Assembly (NCBI RefSeq): GCF_000426845.1
Contig: NZ_AUGD01000001.1
Span: forward strand, 1,016,001 to 1,080,000
Direction of reading: 5' to 3'
Origin: Bradyrhizobium sp. in8p8
Lineage (GTDB): Bacteria > Pseudomonadota > Alphaproteobacteria > Rhizobiales > Xanthobacteraceae
DNA: 64,000 bases
Shown here: positions 28,474-37,198 of the stretch, in pieces
Layout: every line of letters starts with the position of its first letter
Numbering within the stretch: position 1 is the stretch's first letter
Program-made: the position numbers and the translations under genes
The notes under the pieces: generated by a model
Database searches by the model: none
What the model saw: the letters and a program-made list of their open reading frames with translations, nothing else
What the model was told of the DNA's origin: nothing

Positions 28474-29277
28474 TCACCGCGCCGCCTCCTTCGCGCCGTT
28501 CACCCGGCCGCGAGCGACGTCCAGAAACACCTCCTCCAGCGTGGTGCGGTTGTAGCGGGCCATGATCGCCTCCGGCGTATCGTCGTCCTCGATGCGGCCG
28601 CGCTTCATGATGATGACGCGGTCGCAAAGCCGCTCGACTTCGAGCATGTTGTGCGAGGCGAGGAGGATGGTGGCGTCGTTGTCCCGGCGATACCGCTCCA
28701 GATGCGCGCGCACCCAGTCCGCGGTATCGGGGTCGAGCGAAGCGGTCGGCTCGTCCAGGAGCAGCAGCTCAGGCTGGTTGATCAGCGCCTTCGCCAGCGC
28801 AACGCGGGTCTTCTGCCCGGCGGAGAGCTTGCCGTTGGCGCGGTCGATGAAGTCGGTGAGGTCGAGATCCTCGGCAAGCTCGGCGATGCGATCGGACAGG
28901 TTCTTCACCGCATAGAGCTTGCCGAACACGGTGAGGTTCTGCCGCACGGTGAGCCGCATCGGCATGTCGACATAGGGGCTCTCGAAATTCATCCGCCCCA
29001 GCACGGACGCGCTGTCCTCGGGCATCCGATGCCCGAGCACCTGCACGCGGCCGGAGGTCGGCAGCACCAGGCCCATGATCATGGCGATCGTCGTGGTCTT
29101 GCCGGCGCCGTTGCCGCCCAGAAGGCCGGTGATGCTGCCGCGCGGAAGCGAGAAGGAGATGTCGTCGACGGCGCGGGTCTGCTTGTAGACCTTGACGAGG
29201 TGATCGACCGCGATGGCCGCAGGCGGGCTGCGATCCGCGACAGTCGGCAGGCTTGAAGCCTCGTCATTCTCCGTCAT
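28474..29277 (-). CDS. ABC exporter ATP-binding protein
   Basis: ATPase of 267 residues partnering the ABC-2 permease downstream. Walker A GGNGAGKTTT near residue 56, a variant signature LSAGQKTRVALAKAL (serine-alanine instead of serine-glycine), Walker B LLLLDEPTASLD, and H-loop LASHNMLEVERL are present. An N-terminal extension of about 20 residues precedes the domain. The start is ATG (MTENDEASS); it is divergent from regS with 107 bp between them, a shared promoter region. Confidence 0.94.
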   Translation of the reverse strand: MTENDEASSLPTVADRSPPAAIAVDHLVKVYKQTRAVDDISFSLPRGSITGLLGGNGAGKTTTIAMIMGLVLPTSGRVQVLGHRMPEDSASVLGRMNFESPYVDMPMRLTVRQNLTVFGKLYAVKNLSDRIAELAEDLDLTDFIDRANGKLSAGQKTRVALAKALINQPELLLLDEPTASLDPDTADWVRAHLERYRRDNDATILLASHNMLEVERLCDRVIIMKRGRIEDDDTPEAIMARYNRTTLEEVFLDVARGRVNGAKEAAR

Positions 29278-29384
29278 GCTTGCCGTTCTTCTGCTATTGC
29301 AGCGAAGAGCGCAAGGCTTGTAATCCTGGATGGTTCCGCGAGCCGCGCGTTTGTGATCGAGAAGGGACCGCCGCATTGGCAGCC

Positions 29385-30707
29385 ATGACCGAAATTGCCG
29401 CTTCCGACTTCCGCCACGCGCAGCGGAATATCCGGCTGGACACGATCCTGCGGCTGCGCTGGCTGGCCGTGCTGGGGCAGCTCGCTGCGATCTTCATCGT
29501 GGCACAGGGGCTCGAGTTCAACGTCGAGATCGTTCCCTGCGTCAGCATCATCTTTCTGTCGGCAGCGCTCAACCTGGCGCTCCAGACCGCAGCCAATCCC
29601 ATGCAGCGGCTGGAGCCGATGCAGGCGGCCGGGCTGCTCGCGCTGAACATCGTGGAGCTGGCCGGCCTGTTGTACTTTACCGGCGGATTGCAGAACCCGT
29701 TCTCCTTCCTGTTCCTCGCGCCCGTGCTGATCTCCGCCACCGCGCTGCCGGCCCGCTTTACGTTCGGCCTCGGCGTGCTCGCGGTTGCCTGTGCCTCGAT
29801 CCTGTTCTTCTTCCATTTTTCACTGCCGTGGGATTCCGACGATCCGCTGGTGCTGCCGCCGATCTATCTCGTCGGCGTCTGGCTCTCGATCGTGCTCGCG
29901 ATCGGCGTCACCAGCCTCTACTCGTTCCAGGTCACCGAAGAGGCGCGCAAGCTCGTGGACGCGCTGGCTGCCACCGAGCTGGTGCTGACGCGCGAGCAGC
30001 ATCTGACCCAGCTCGACGGCCTTGCTGCCGCGGCCGCGCACGAGCTCGGCACGCCACTCGCGACGATCTTCCTGATCTCGCGCGAGCTGGAAAAGACGGT
30101 GAAGGACCCGAGCATCGCCGCCGATCTGAAGACGCTCCGCGAACAGACCCAGCGCTGCCGCGACATCTTGAGCAAGATCACCCAGCTCTCCTCCACCGGC
30201 GCGCCGTTCGATCGCATGAAGCTGTCGGAGCTGATCGAGGAGGTGGTGGCCCCGCACCGCGATTTCGGCGTCGAGATCAAGGTGCGGATCGCGGTGACCG
30301 CCGCGGCCGAGCCGGTCGGCTCGCGCAATCCCGCGATCCTCTACGGGATCGGCAACATCGTCGAGAACGCGGTCGATTTCGCCCGCACGACAGTCGAGGT
30401 GAACGCCTGGTGGAACAAGGATCATATCGAACTCGTGATCTCGGACGACGGCCCCGGCATTCCCCCTGATATTCTGAACCGGATCGGCGAGCCCTATCTG
30501 TCGCGGCGGCGCACCCAGGATGACGGCGGCAGCGTACGCCGCGGGCTCGGGCTCGGCGTCTTCATCGCGCGCACCCTGCTGGAGCGCACCGGCGCCAAGG
30601 TCTCGTTTACCAACCGGACGTTCCCGGACCACGGCGCGGTGGTCCAGATCACGTGGCCCAGGGAGCGTTTTGAGGCTATCGAGAGCCTCGAAGAAACAAT
30701 AGGATAG
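29385..30707 (+). CDS. regS: Redox-sensing histidine kinase RegS/RegB (ActS)
   Basis: Membrane sensor kinase of 440 residues that signals respiratory redox state to RegR. Six hydrophobic helices are at the N-terminus, with the ubiquinone-binding motif GGLQNPF near residue 100. The phosphorylated histidine is His219 in AAAAHELGTPLAT. The redox-active cysteine of the family is present as QRCRDIL near residue 258. The ATP-binding boxes are NIVENAVDFA, DDGPGIP and GLGLGVFIA. The start ATG (MTEIAASDF) fits family length. regR follows 102 bp downstream. In Bradyrhizobium this pair activates nif and carbon-fixation genes under low oxygen. Confidence 0.95.
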   Translation: MTEIAASDFRHAQRNIRLDTILRLRWLAVLGQLAAIFIVAQGLEFNVEIVPCVSIIFLSAALNLALQTAANPMQRLEPMQAAGLLALNIVELAGLLYFTGGLQNPFSFLFLAPVLISATALPARFTFGLGVLAVACASILFFFHFSLPWDSDDPLVLPPIYLVGVWLSIVLAIGVTSLYSFQVTEEARKLVDALAATELVLTREQHLTQLDGLAAAAAHELGTPLATIFLISRELEKTVKDPSIAADLKTLREQTQRCRDILSKITQLSSTGAPFDRMKLSELIEEVVAPHRDFGVEIKVRIAVTAAAEPVGSRNPAILYGIGNIVENAVDFARTTVEVNAWWNKDHIELVISDDGPGIPPDILNRIGEPYLSRRRTQDDGGSVRRGLGLGVFIARTLLERTGAKVSFTNRTFPDHGAVVQITWPRERFEAIESLEETIG

Positions 30708-30809
30708 GCGCGACCTTGCGTCGCATAACGGGCCAGATCGACGATTTGTCGCCTTGGCACCGCCCGGTCGCGACGCCATATGTCAACGCGCTGGAGAGAG
30801 GACAACACC

Positions 30810-31364
30810 TTGAACGCCATCGCCGAACTGAACGAACAGACCGACCGCTCGCTGCTCATCGTGGAAGACGACAAGCCGTTTCTGGAACGCCTGTCGCGCG
30901 CCATGGAGACCCGCGGCTTTTCAGTGACGTCATGCGATACCGTTTCGGACGGACTTGCGCAGATCGGCAAGTCGGCGCCGGCATTCGCCGTGGTGGACTT
31001 GCGGCTCGGCGACGGCAACGGCCTCGATGTGGTCTCGGCGCTGAAGAAGAAGCGCCCGGACGCCCGCGCGATCGTGCTGACCGGCTATGGCAACATCGCC
31101 ACCGCCGTCACCGCGGTGAAGATGGGTGCAATCGATTATCTCTCCAAGCCTGCGGATGCCGACGACGTGGTCGCGGCACTGCTCTCGACCAATGCGGAGA
31201 AATCCGAGCTGCCGAGCAACCCAATGTCGGCCGACCGCGTCCGTTGGGAGCACATCCAGCGCATCTATGAAATGTGCAACCGCAACGTCTCGGAGACGGC
31301 GCGGCGGCTGAACATGCATCGCCGTACGCTGCAGCGGATTCTGGCCAAGCGCGCGCCGCGGTAA
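30810..31364 (+). CDS. regR: Redox response regulator RegR/RegA (ActR)
   Basis: Response regulator of 184 residues with a receiver domain (phospho-acceptor Asp63 in VVDLRLGDGNG, LTGYG and LSKPAD) and a Fis-type DNA-binding C-terminus (NVSETARRLNMHRRTLQRIL), the RegA/ActR signature. I chose the TTG at 30810 (MNAIAELNEQ) because GGAGAGAGG precedes it and the family N-terminus begins here; an ATG ten codons upstream at 30780 is the alternative. It is partner of RegS immediately upstream. It should bind promoters when phosphorylated under reducing conditions. Confidence 0.95.
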   Translation: MNAIAELNEQTDRSLLIVEDDKPFLERLSRAMETRGFSVTSCDTVSDGLAQIGKSAPAFAVVDLRLGDGNGLDVVSALKKKRPDARAIVLTGYGNIATAVTAVKMGAIDYLSKPADADDVVAALLSTNAEKSELPSNPMSADRVRWEHIQRIYEMCNRNVSETARRLNMHRRTLQRILAKRAPR

Positions 31365-31719
31365 TCCCACCCTCACTCTGGGAAGCGCAGATCTCCAGCC
31401 TTCATGGCTGAGGCAGAGATGCTCGACGGGGTCAAAGCGTTGCCGCTTTGGCCCGGCTTGGCCATTTGGCGATGGACATCGGCGGCCAGGCCGAATTTGC
31501 CCTTCAGGCCGATGAGCTGCCGGGCTTCGCAGCTCCCGGCGCGTACGCTCCTCGATCAACACGCCTGAAGCCGGTCTGCGGCTGAACGTGCCGGCCCGAT
31601 GTCCCCTGCGCCATATCGACAAGGCCGGGTGCTGGCGTCGTGCGCCCCTGAACCCGACGTTAACCTCAGGCGGCGGATCATCGCGCCGACCTGACGCGTC
31701 GAATAGTCTCGAGAGAACG
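31365..31719. other. 355-bp gap, possible short coding remnant on minus strand
   Basis: No plus-strand gene is visible. On the minus strand, bases roughly 31375-31550 read about 55 residues without stop, including LIGLKGKFGLAADVHRQMAK and ending SAMKAGDLRFPE before a TGA. There is no start codon near its beginning, so it would be a remnant or an artefact of GC bias. The end of the gap (31700-31719) holds the ribosome site for the cytochrome gene (GAGAGAACG). Confidence 0.25.
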
Positions 31720-32709
31720 ATGGTTCACCCCACGCCACTGCTTGCATTGCTTTGCTTCTGGACCGTACGCGCGATTGCCGTCGCCGTCATCGCCGTAGCC
31801 GCACCGGGTGCGGGGCGCGCGCAGCAAGCCTCCCCGCCGGTCTGGACGGTGCCGGAAGTCGGCGCGCTGCCTGATGACGCTCATGGCCGGCTCGTGCGGC
31901 GCGGGCGCGACCTCATCACGGCGACTTACGCCCATATCGGGCCGGAGGTGCCGGACCCAGCCAAGCGTTATGCCGGCAACAATCTCGCCTGCAGCAACTG
32001 CCATCTCGAAGCTGGCACGAAAAAATTCGGCTTGCCGATCTTTGGATTGGTCGAGCTCTTCCCGCAATACAGTGCCCGCCTCGGCGCCGAGATCACGATC
32101 GAGGATCGTGTGAACTCGTGCATGGCGCGCAGCATGAATGGCCGCGCGCTGCCGCTCGACAGTCCGGAAATGCAGGCCTTCGTGGCTTACATCAAGTTCC
32201 TCTCGTCCGGCGTGCCGGCCGGCAAGGCATTGTCAGGACTCGGCACCGGATCGATGCCTGAGCTCGATCGGGCGGCCGACCCCGTTCGTGGCAAGGCGAT
32301 CTATGCGAACGCTTGTCTCTCCTGTCACAACGAGGACGGCTCCGGAATACGCCGCAGCCTGCCGAGCGTCGATCTCGGCTACATGGTGCCGCCGCTCTGG
32401 GGCCCGGACAGTTTCAATGACGGTGCCGGCATGGCGCGGCTGATTACCGCGGCGAACTTCTTGCACTTCAATATGCCGCACGGCACGGACTACCTGAATC
32501 CGCAGCTCACGGTCGAGCAGGCGTGGGACGTGGCCGCCTATATGATCTCTCAACCGCGTCCGAGAAAGGCCGGTCTCGACAAGGACTATCCAGACCTGTC
32601 GAAGAAGCCGGTCGATACGCCTTACGGACCGTACGCCGATGGATTCGATCAGCAGCAGCACACATACGGACCCTTCGGTCCGATCCGGGCGGCGCACGCC
32701 AGGAAGTAG
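31720..32709 (+). CDS. tsdA: Dihaem c-type cytochrome, thiosulfate dehydrogenase (TsdA) type
   Basis: Periplasmic protein of 329 residues with a signal peptide (cleavage after GAGRAQ, about residue 33) and two haem-binding motifs, CSNCH near residue 91 and CLSCH near residue 198. The stretch from the first haem on (FGLPIFGLVELFPQY, TIEDRVNSCMARSMNGRALP, VAYIKFLS) matches TsdA. In TsdA the cysteine of the NSCMARSMNG segment is the distal ligand of the catalytic haem; TsdA oxidises thiosulfate to tetrathionate or the reverse. No TsdB partner cytochrome adjoins it. It is downstream of regSR but has its own 355-bp leader. Confidence 0.85.
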   Translation: MVHPTPLLALLCFWTVRAIAVAVIAVAAPGAGRAQQASPPVWTVPEVGALPDDAHGRLVRRGRDLITATYAHIGPEVPDPAKRYAGNNLACSNCHLEAGTKKFGLPIFGLVELFPQYSARLGAEITIEDRVNSCMARSMNGRALPLDSPEMQAFVAYIKFLSSGVPAGKALSGLGTGSMPELDRAADPVRGKAIYANACLSCHNEDGSGIRRSLPSVDLGYMVPPLWGPDSFNDGAGMARLITAANFLHFNMPHGTDYLNPQLTVEQAWDVAAYMISQPRPRKAGLDKDYPDLSKKPVDTPYGPYADGFDQQQHTYGPFGPIRAAHARK

Positions 32710-32783
32710 CCGCGACCGTTGGAAACCGGCGCCTCACGCATCACGAGGACTCCCGATTGCGCCGCGCTTCGATCAGCGCGCCC

Positions 32784-33275
32784 CTATTCCCAGAAATCCG
32801 CGTGACCTTGCGGATCGACCAACCGGTTGATCCGCAAGGCTGCGGCCATCGCAAAGCGCACCGTCATCTGCTTGCGCGTGGCGGCAGCGAGCTTGTGCTC
32901 GGGCGCCTCGCAATGCAGGTGCGCGCCATAGGCGTCGGCGATGATCAGGCCGGTGTCTTCAGGGAAGATCTCGCACGGCAGATCCTGCGTGAAGGCGAAG
33001 AACAGCCGGTCGCAATGGGCGCGGTATTCGTGCCATTTCTGATCGGCGCGCAGATCCTCCAGCGAGGATTTGATCTCGACGATCCAGATTTCGCCGCGCT
33101 CGTTCAGCGCCACGAGATCGGCGCGCCGGCCTGAGGGCAGCGGCAATTCGCTGATGCAGGAGAAGCCGAGCGACCTCAATAGCCGCGCCGTGCCGCGCGC
33201 GACCGCAAGCGCGGTCTCGGATTGACGGCGGTCCGGAGGCGGCACGAGCGAGATGTTGCGGGCGGTGTTGTCCAT
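32784..33275 (-). CDS. mmcB: MmcB family DNA repair protein
   Basis: Protein of 163 residues of the PD-(D/E)xK-like MmcB family, described in Caulobacter as a damage-tolerance factor. Nuclease-fold residues are visible in SGRRADLVALNERGEIWIVEIKSS (Asp, then Glu-x-Lys). The C-terminal portion FAFTQDLPCEIFPEDTGLIIADAYGAHL is conserved. I chose the ATG giving MDNTARNISL; an upstream frame extends 11 codons. It is 102 bp upstream, on the same strand, of nothing else in its transcript; its 3' end faces the cytochrome gene's 3' end (convergent). Confidence 0.9.
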   Translation of the reverse strand: MDNTARNISLVPPPDRRQSETALAVARGTARLLRSLGFSCISELPLPSGRRADLVALNERGEIWIVEIKSSLEDLRADQKWHEYRAHCDRLFFAFTQDLPCEIFPEDTGLIIADAYGAHLHCEAPEHKLAAATRKQMTVRFAMAAALRINRLVDPQGHADFWE

Positions 33276-33376
33276 GGAGGCAGGATAACCGATTCCGTCG
33301 GCGCGCACACTGCTCGGTAAAGGGAGATCGCATCCTCCCTATCGCCCGGGCTGGAGCGTGATGGCGCACCAGACAG

Positions 33377-34978
33377 CTAGCTTGGCGGCGCCACCACCAC
33401 GCCCTCATTGCCGCGCAGATCCAGCACGCCTTCGATTCGCTCATCTTCGCGATCCAGGAACGTCGACAGCAATATCCTGCTGCCGAAACGCATCGCGCTG
33501 GTGGTCACCGAAACCGGTTCAGGACCGAGATTGAGTGCCACGATCACCGCGCGACCTTCGGCCTCGCGGCGGTAGATCAGGAGATCGCCCTGCGCGGCGA
33601 TCGGATGATAATCGCCGGCGACCAGCGGTGGACAGCCCTTCCGCAATGCGATCAGGCGCTTGTAGAGATTGAGAATCGACCGCGAATCGGCTTCCAGATT
33701 GGCGACATTCTCGCTGATATGATCCTCCGGCAGCGGCAGCCATGGCCGCACTTGGGAAAAACCGGCGAAGTTCGACGAATCCCATTGCATCGGCGTGCGG
33801 CAGCCGTCGCGGCCGACACCGATGCCGGGCACGTTCTTCTCGAATGGATCGCGCACGTCCTCGGGCGCGATCACGAGCTGATGCATGCCGATCTCATCGC
33901 CATAATAGAGTGTCGGCGTGCCGCGCAGCGTCAGCAGCAGCATCGCGGCGATGCGGGCCTGCTCGGGACCGACGCGGCTCGCCACGCGCGGGCGATCATG
34001 ATTGCCGAGCACCCAGTTCGGCCAGGCACCGCGCGGCAGCGCCTTCTCGTAATCCTCGATGATCTTCTCGATCGAGCGCGCGCTCCAGAAGGTCGAGAGC
34101 AGCGCGAAATTGAACGGCATCTGTGCGCCGGTGAGATCGTTGCCGTAATAGGCCATGAGGCGATGCAGCGGCAGATAGATCTCGCCGATCAGGACGCGCG
34201 CGCCATAGGAATCGGTGACACGCCGCATCTCGGCGATGACATCGTGCACCTCCGGCTGGTCGGTCGAGTACTGCGTCAGGATTCTTTCGTTCGGCGGCCG
34301 GCCCTCGACGTAATGCGGGTTCGGCGGGTTGTCGCGGAATTCGGCGTCCTTGATCAGGTGCCAGATCACGTCGACGCGGAAACCGTCGACGCCCTTGTCC
34401 AGCCAGAACCGCATCACGTCGTAGATGGCGGCGCGGACGTCCGGATTGCGCCAGTTCAGGTCCGGCTGCCGGGCGAGGAAGGCATGATAGTAATACTGAC
34501 CCGTGGTCTCGTCGAACTGCCACGCACTGCCGCCGAACTCGGACAGCCAGTTGTTCGGCACGCCGCCGCCTTGTGCCGGATCGCGCCAGATGTACCAGTC
34601 GCGCCTGGGATTGTCGCGCGAGGACCGGCTTTCGACAAACCAGGGATGCTGGTCCGAGGTGTGGTTCGGCACGAGGTCGAGGATCAGCTTCAGGCCATTG
34701 TCATGAGCGGCCGCGAGCAACGCGTCGAAGTCGGCCATCGTGCCGAACAGCGGCTCGATGCCGACGTAGTCGGAGATGTCGTAGCCGAAATCGGCCATCG
34801 GCGAGGGAAAGATCGGCGACAGCCAGATCGCGTCGACGCCCAACGATTTCACGTAAGGCAGCCTACGCAGGATACCGGCGAGGTCGCCGACGCCATCACC
34901 GCCGGAGTCCTGAAACGAGCGCGGATAGATCTGATAGAAGATGCCGTCGCGCCACCAATTCTCGTTGCCGTGAGCCAT
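33377..34978 (-). CDS. GH13 alpha-glucosidase / oligo-1,6-glucosidase
   Basis: Cytoplasmic glycoside hydrolase of 533 residues (GH13, oligo-1,6-glucosidase/trehalulose-type) that hydrolyses terminal alpha-glucosides. Nucleophile aspartate is in DGFRVDVIWH near residue 203, acid/base glutamate in LIGEIYLP near 267, and third carboxylate in LGNHDRPR near 327. The N-terminal WWRDGIFYQIYPRSFQDSGG is diagnostic. The C-terminal beta domain ends NEGVVVAPPS. The start ATG (MAHGNENWW) begins the homologous region; the 117-codon frame upstream is antisense to the divergent MBL gene. No transporter or regulator for sugars adjoins. Confidence 0.94.
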   Translation of the reverse strand: MAHGNENWWRDGIFYQIYPRSFQDSGGDGVGDLAGILRRLPYVKSLGVDAIWLSPIFPSPMADFGYDISDYVGIEPLFGTMADFDALLAAAHDNGLKLILDLVPNHTSDQHPWFVESRSSRDNPRRDWYIWRDPAQGGGVPNNWLSEFGGSAWQFDETTGQYYYHAFLARQPDLNWRNPDVRAAIYDVMRFWLDKGVDGFRVDVIWHLIKDAEFRDNPPNPHYVEGRPPNERILTQYSTDQPEVHDVIAEMRRVTDSYGARVLIGEIYLPLHRLMAYYGNDLTGAQMPFNFALLSTFWSARSIEKIIEDYEKALPRGAWPNWVLGNHDRPRVASRVGPEQARIAAMLLLTLRGTPTLYYGDEIGMHQLVIAPEDVRDPFEKNVPGIGVGRDGCRTPMQWDSSNFAGFSQVRPWLPLPEDHISENVANLEADSRSILNLYKRLIALRKGCPPLVAGDYHPIAAQGDLLIYRREAEGRAVIVALNLGPEPVSVTTSAMRFGSRILLSTFLDREDERIEGVLDLRGNEGVVVAPPS

Positions 34979-35135
34979 AGACCACCCGAAATCTGCCGCC
35001 TTGCGCGAGAGAACGCCACAGCAACGCCCCGGTTCAAATTGCAGGGCCAATTGGGACGGCCCTGTGACATTTGTTCCGGAAGAGCGGTCCGAATCTTTTG
35101 CTTGGCGGCCCGGCAAAAATCGGCATTGTGAGGCC

Positions 35136-35804
35136 ATGACCGAGCAAAACGACACCAAAGCCAAGGCGGGCGCGATCATCGTTCCCGTGACGCTGTTCGA
35201 GCAGAACTGCACCATCATCTGGGACGAGCCTTCCAAGAAGGCCGTGGTGATCGATCCAGGCGGGGACGTCCCGAAGATCCTGGACGCGATCAAGCAGACC
35301 GGCGTCACCGTGGAGAAGATCTGGCTCACCCACGGCCATATCGATCATGTCGGCGGCGCGGCCGAGCTGCGCGATGCGCTGGGGGTGCCGATCGAAGGTC
35401 CGCATGCCGCGGACAAGTTCCTGCTCGACAATGTCGTCGCGAGCGGAGCGCGCTTCGGCATGACCGGAGGGCGCGATTTCACGCCTGATCGCTGGCTCGA
35501 CGAGGGCGATAGCGTGTCGATCGGCGGCCTGCAGTTCGACATCCTGCATTGCCCGGGTCATTCGCCCGGCAGCGTCGTGTTCTTCAACAAGGATTTGCGC
35601 TTTGCCCATGTCGGCGATGTCCTGTTCGCCGGCTCGGTCGGCCGCACCGATCTGCCCGGCGGCAGTCACGCCACGCTGATCAACTCGATTCTCACCAAGC
35701 TGCTGCCGCTCGGCGACGATGTCGGTTTCATCTGCGGCCACGGCGCCGGCTCGAGCATCGGCCAGGAGCGGATGACCAATCCGTTCATCACCGGCGAGAT
35801 GTAA
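35136..35804 (+). CDS. MBL-fold metallo-hydrolase (glyoxalase II-like, YcbL type)
   Basis: Protein of 222 residues with the metallo-beta-lactamase fold. Metal ligands are in THGHIDHVGG near residue 70, CPGHSPGS near 142, GDVLFAGSVGRTDLPGG, and CGHGAGSSIG near the C-terminus. It is short and lacks the separate C-terminal substrate domain of true GloB, as in YcbL, a type II glyoxalase-like thioesterase. Start ATG (MTEQNDTK). It is divergent from the alpha-glucosidase gene (157 bp). Confidence 0.92.
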   Translation: MTEQNDTKAKAGAIIVPVTLFEQNCTIIWDEPSKKAVVIDPGGDVPKILDAIKQTGVTVEKIWLTHGHIDHVGGAAELRDALGVPIEGPHAADKFLLDNVVASGARFGMTGGRDFTPDRWLDEGDSVSIGGLQFDILHCPGHSPGSVVFFNKDLRFAHVGDVLFAGSVGRTDLPGGSHATLINSILTKLLPLGDDVGFICGHGAGSSIGQERMTNPFITGEM

Positions 35805-35873
35805 GCGCTACGCGATGGCGGCCACCGCGCCGCCGTCTCGAACTCCGCCGTCATTTCGGGACGACCGCGGGGG

Positions 35874-37058
35874 CTACTTCATCAAGCCCGCTGCCGTCAG
35901 CGCCCGCGTGATGATCTGACCGATATCCAAGCCGCCTGTCTTCTCGCGCTGCGGCTCGACCGGCGCTTCGGCAATCGTGGTGCGGATCGAGCGGGCGAGA
36001 TGCGGCGCGGAGGTCAGCGCCGGCTTCGTTGCAGGCTTTGTCGCGGGTTTGGCTTCCGCCTTTGCGGCGTCGGCAATCCAACCGGTGAGGCCGAAGAACT
36101 TTGCGATATGGTAGGATGAGGAAATGCCGGCCTCGATCAGGAATGCGCCTTCGACGCCGTAGCGCTGATCGTTGTCGGCAAGGCCAAGCGGCGTGCCGTG
36201 CGCCATGTCGGTGATGGCATAGGACTCGACCAGCGTCTCGCCGTCCCTGTCCCACCACGCCTGGCGCGGATAGCCGTCGACGATCGTCTCCGCCATCGGC
36301 GCGTCAACGGACAGATCGTGCAAATCCAGCCATTGCTTGACGATCTCATTGGCATTGCCGGGATTGACGGTGCGGTCGGCGCTGCCGTGCCAGACCGAGA
36401 CCTTCGGCCAGGGCCCCCGATGATCGGAGGCGCTGCGCACGAGGTCGCCGAGTTCGCGCGCCGGACGCGCGGGCGAATGGAACATGCCGTCGAGCGCCTC
36501 GCGCAGATTGGAGGCGATGCCATAGGGCAGTCCGGCAATGACCGCGCCGGCCGCAAAGACTTCCGGATAGGTCGCGAGCATCACCGACGTCATGCCGCCG
36601 CCGGCCGACAGGCCGGTGATGAAGACGCGCTTGGGGTCGATGCGATGCGCTTTCACCATGTACGCGATCATCTCGCGGATCGAGCGCGGCTCGCCGCTGT
36701 CCCGCGCGGTGTCTTCAGGATTGAACCAGTTGAAGCAGGTGTTGGCGTTGTTGGCGCGCTGCTGCTGGGGCATCACCAGCGCAAAGCCATAGTGTCTTGC
36801 CAGCGTCGACCAGCCCGCGCCGAGGTCGTAAGCGGCCGCCGTCTGCCCGCAGCCATGCAGCACGACGACGAGCGCGCGCGGCTTCTGCCATTCGGCCGGC
36901 ACGAACGCGAACATGCGCAAGGCGCCGGGATTGTCACCGAAATCCGTGACCTCTTGCAGCGGACTGGATGAATCCGGGCTGCGGCCTGGCCCGGCAAAAC
37001 GCAGTCCGTCCAGCCTGGGCAGGCGTCTCAAGAGATCGATGTTCTTGGCTAGCGACAC
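35874..37058 (-). CDS. PHB depolymerase-family esterase
   Basis: Alpha/beta hydrolase of about 394 residues of the extracellular PHB depolymerase/feruloyl esterase family (LpqC-like). Oxyanion region LVVVLHGCGQTAAAYD, nucleophile serine in ITGLSAGGGMTSVML near residue 151, and histidine in DMAHGTPLG near 288. A cysteine pair in NTCFNWFNP is typical. No signal peptide is seen, so export is doubtful. The C-terminal 80 residues are Ala/Lys/Pro-rich (PATKPATKPAL). Start: a GTG (MSLAKNIDLL) with AGGAAG 7 bp upstream; a TTG 13 codons earlier is less likely. Substrate could be short PHB oligomers or another ester. Confidence 0.88.
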   Translation of the reverse strand: MSLAKNIDLLRRLPRLDGLRFAGPGRSPDSSSPLQEVTDFGDNPGALRMFAFVPAEWQKPRALVVVLHGCGQTAAAYDLGAGWSTLARHYGFALVMPQQQRANNANTCFNWFNPEDTARDSGEPRSIREMIAYMVKAHRIDPKRVFITGLSAGGGMTSVMLATYPEVFAAGAVIAGLPYGIASNLREALDGMFHSPARPARELGDLVRSASDHRGPWPKVSVWHGSADRTVNPGNANEIVKQWLDLHDLSVDAPMAETIVDGYPRQAWWDRDGETLVESYAITDMAHGTPLGLADNDQRYGVEGAFLIEAGISSSYHIAKFFGLTGWIADAAKAEAKPATKPATKPALTSAPHLARSIRTTIAEAPVEPQREKTGGLDIGQIITRALTAAGLMK

Positions 37059-37198
37059 GGCGGCTTCCTGGTGGGCGACGTTCAACGTCCAGCCCAAGCA
37101 GATAGTTGCTGCGCTGCAAAATAAAAAGGCCGTGCGCGGTCAATCGCGGCGAAAAGCGCGGAAATGGCGCCGAATCTGCACGTATTAACCGCAATGCC

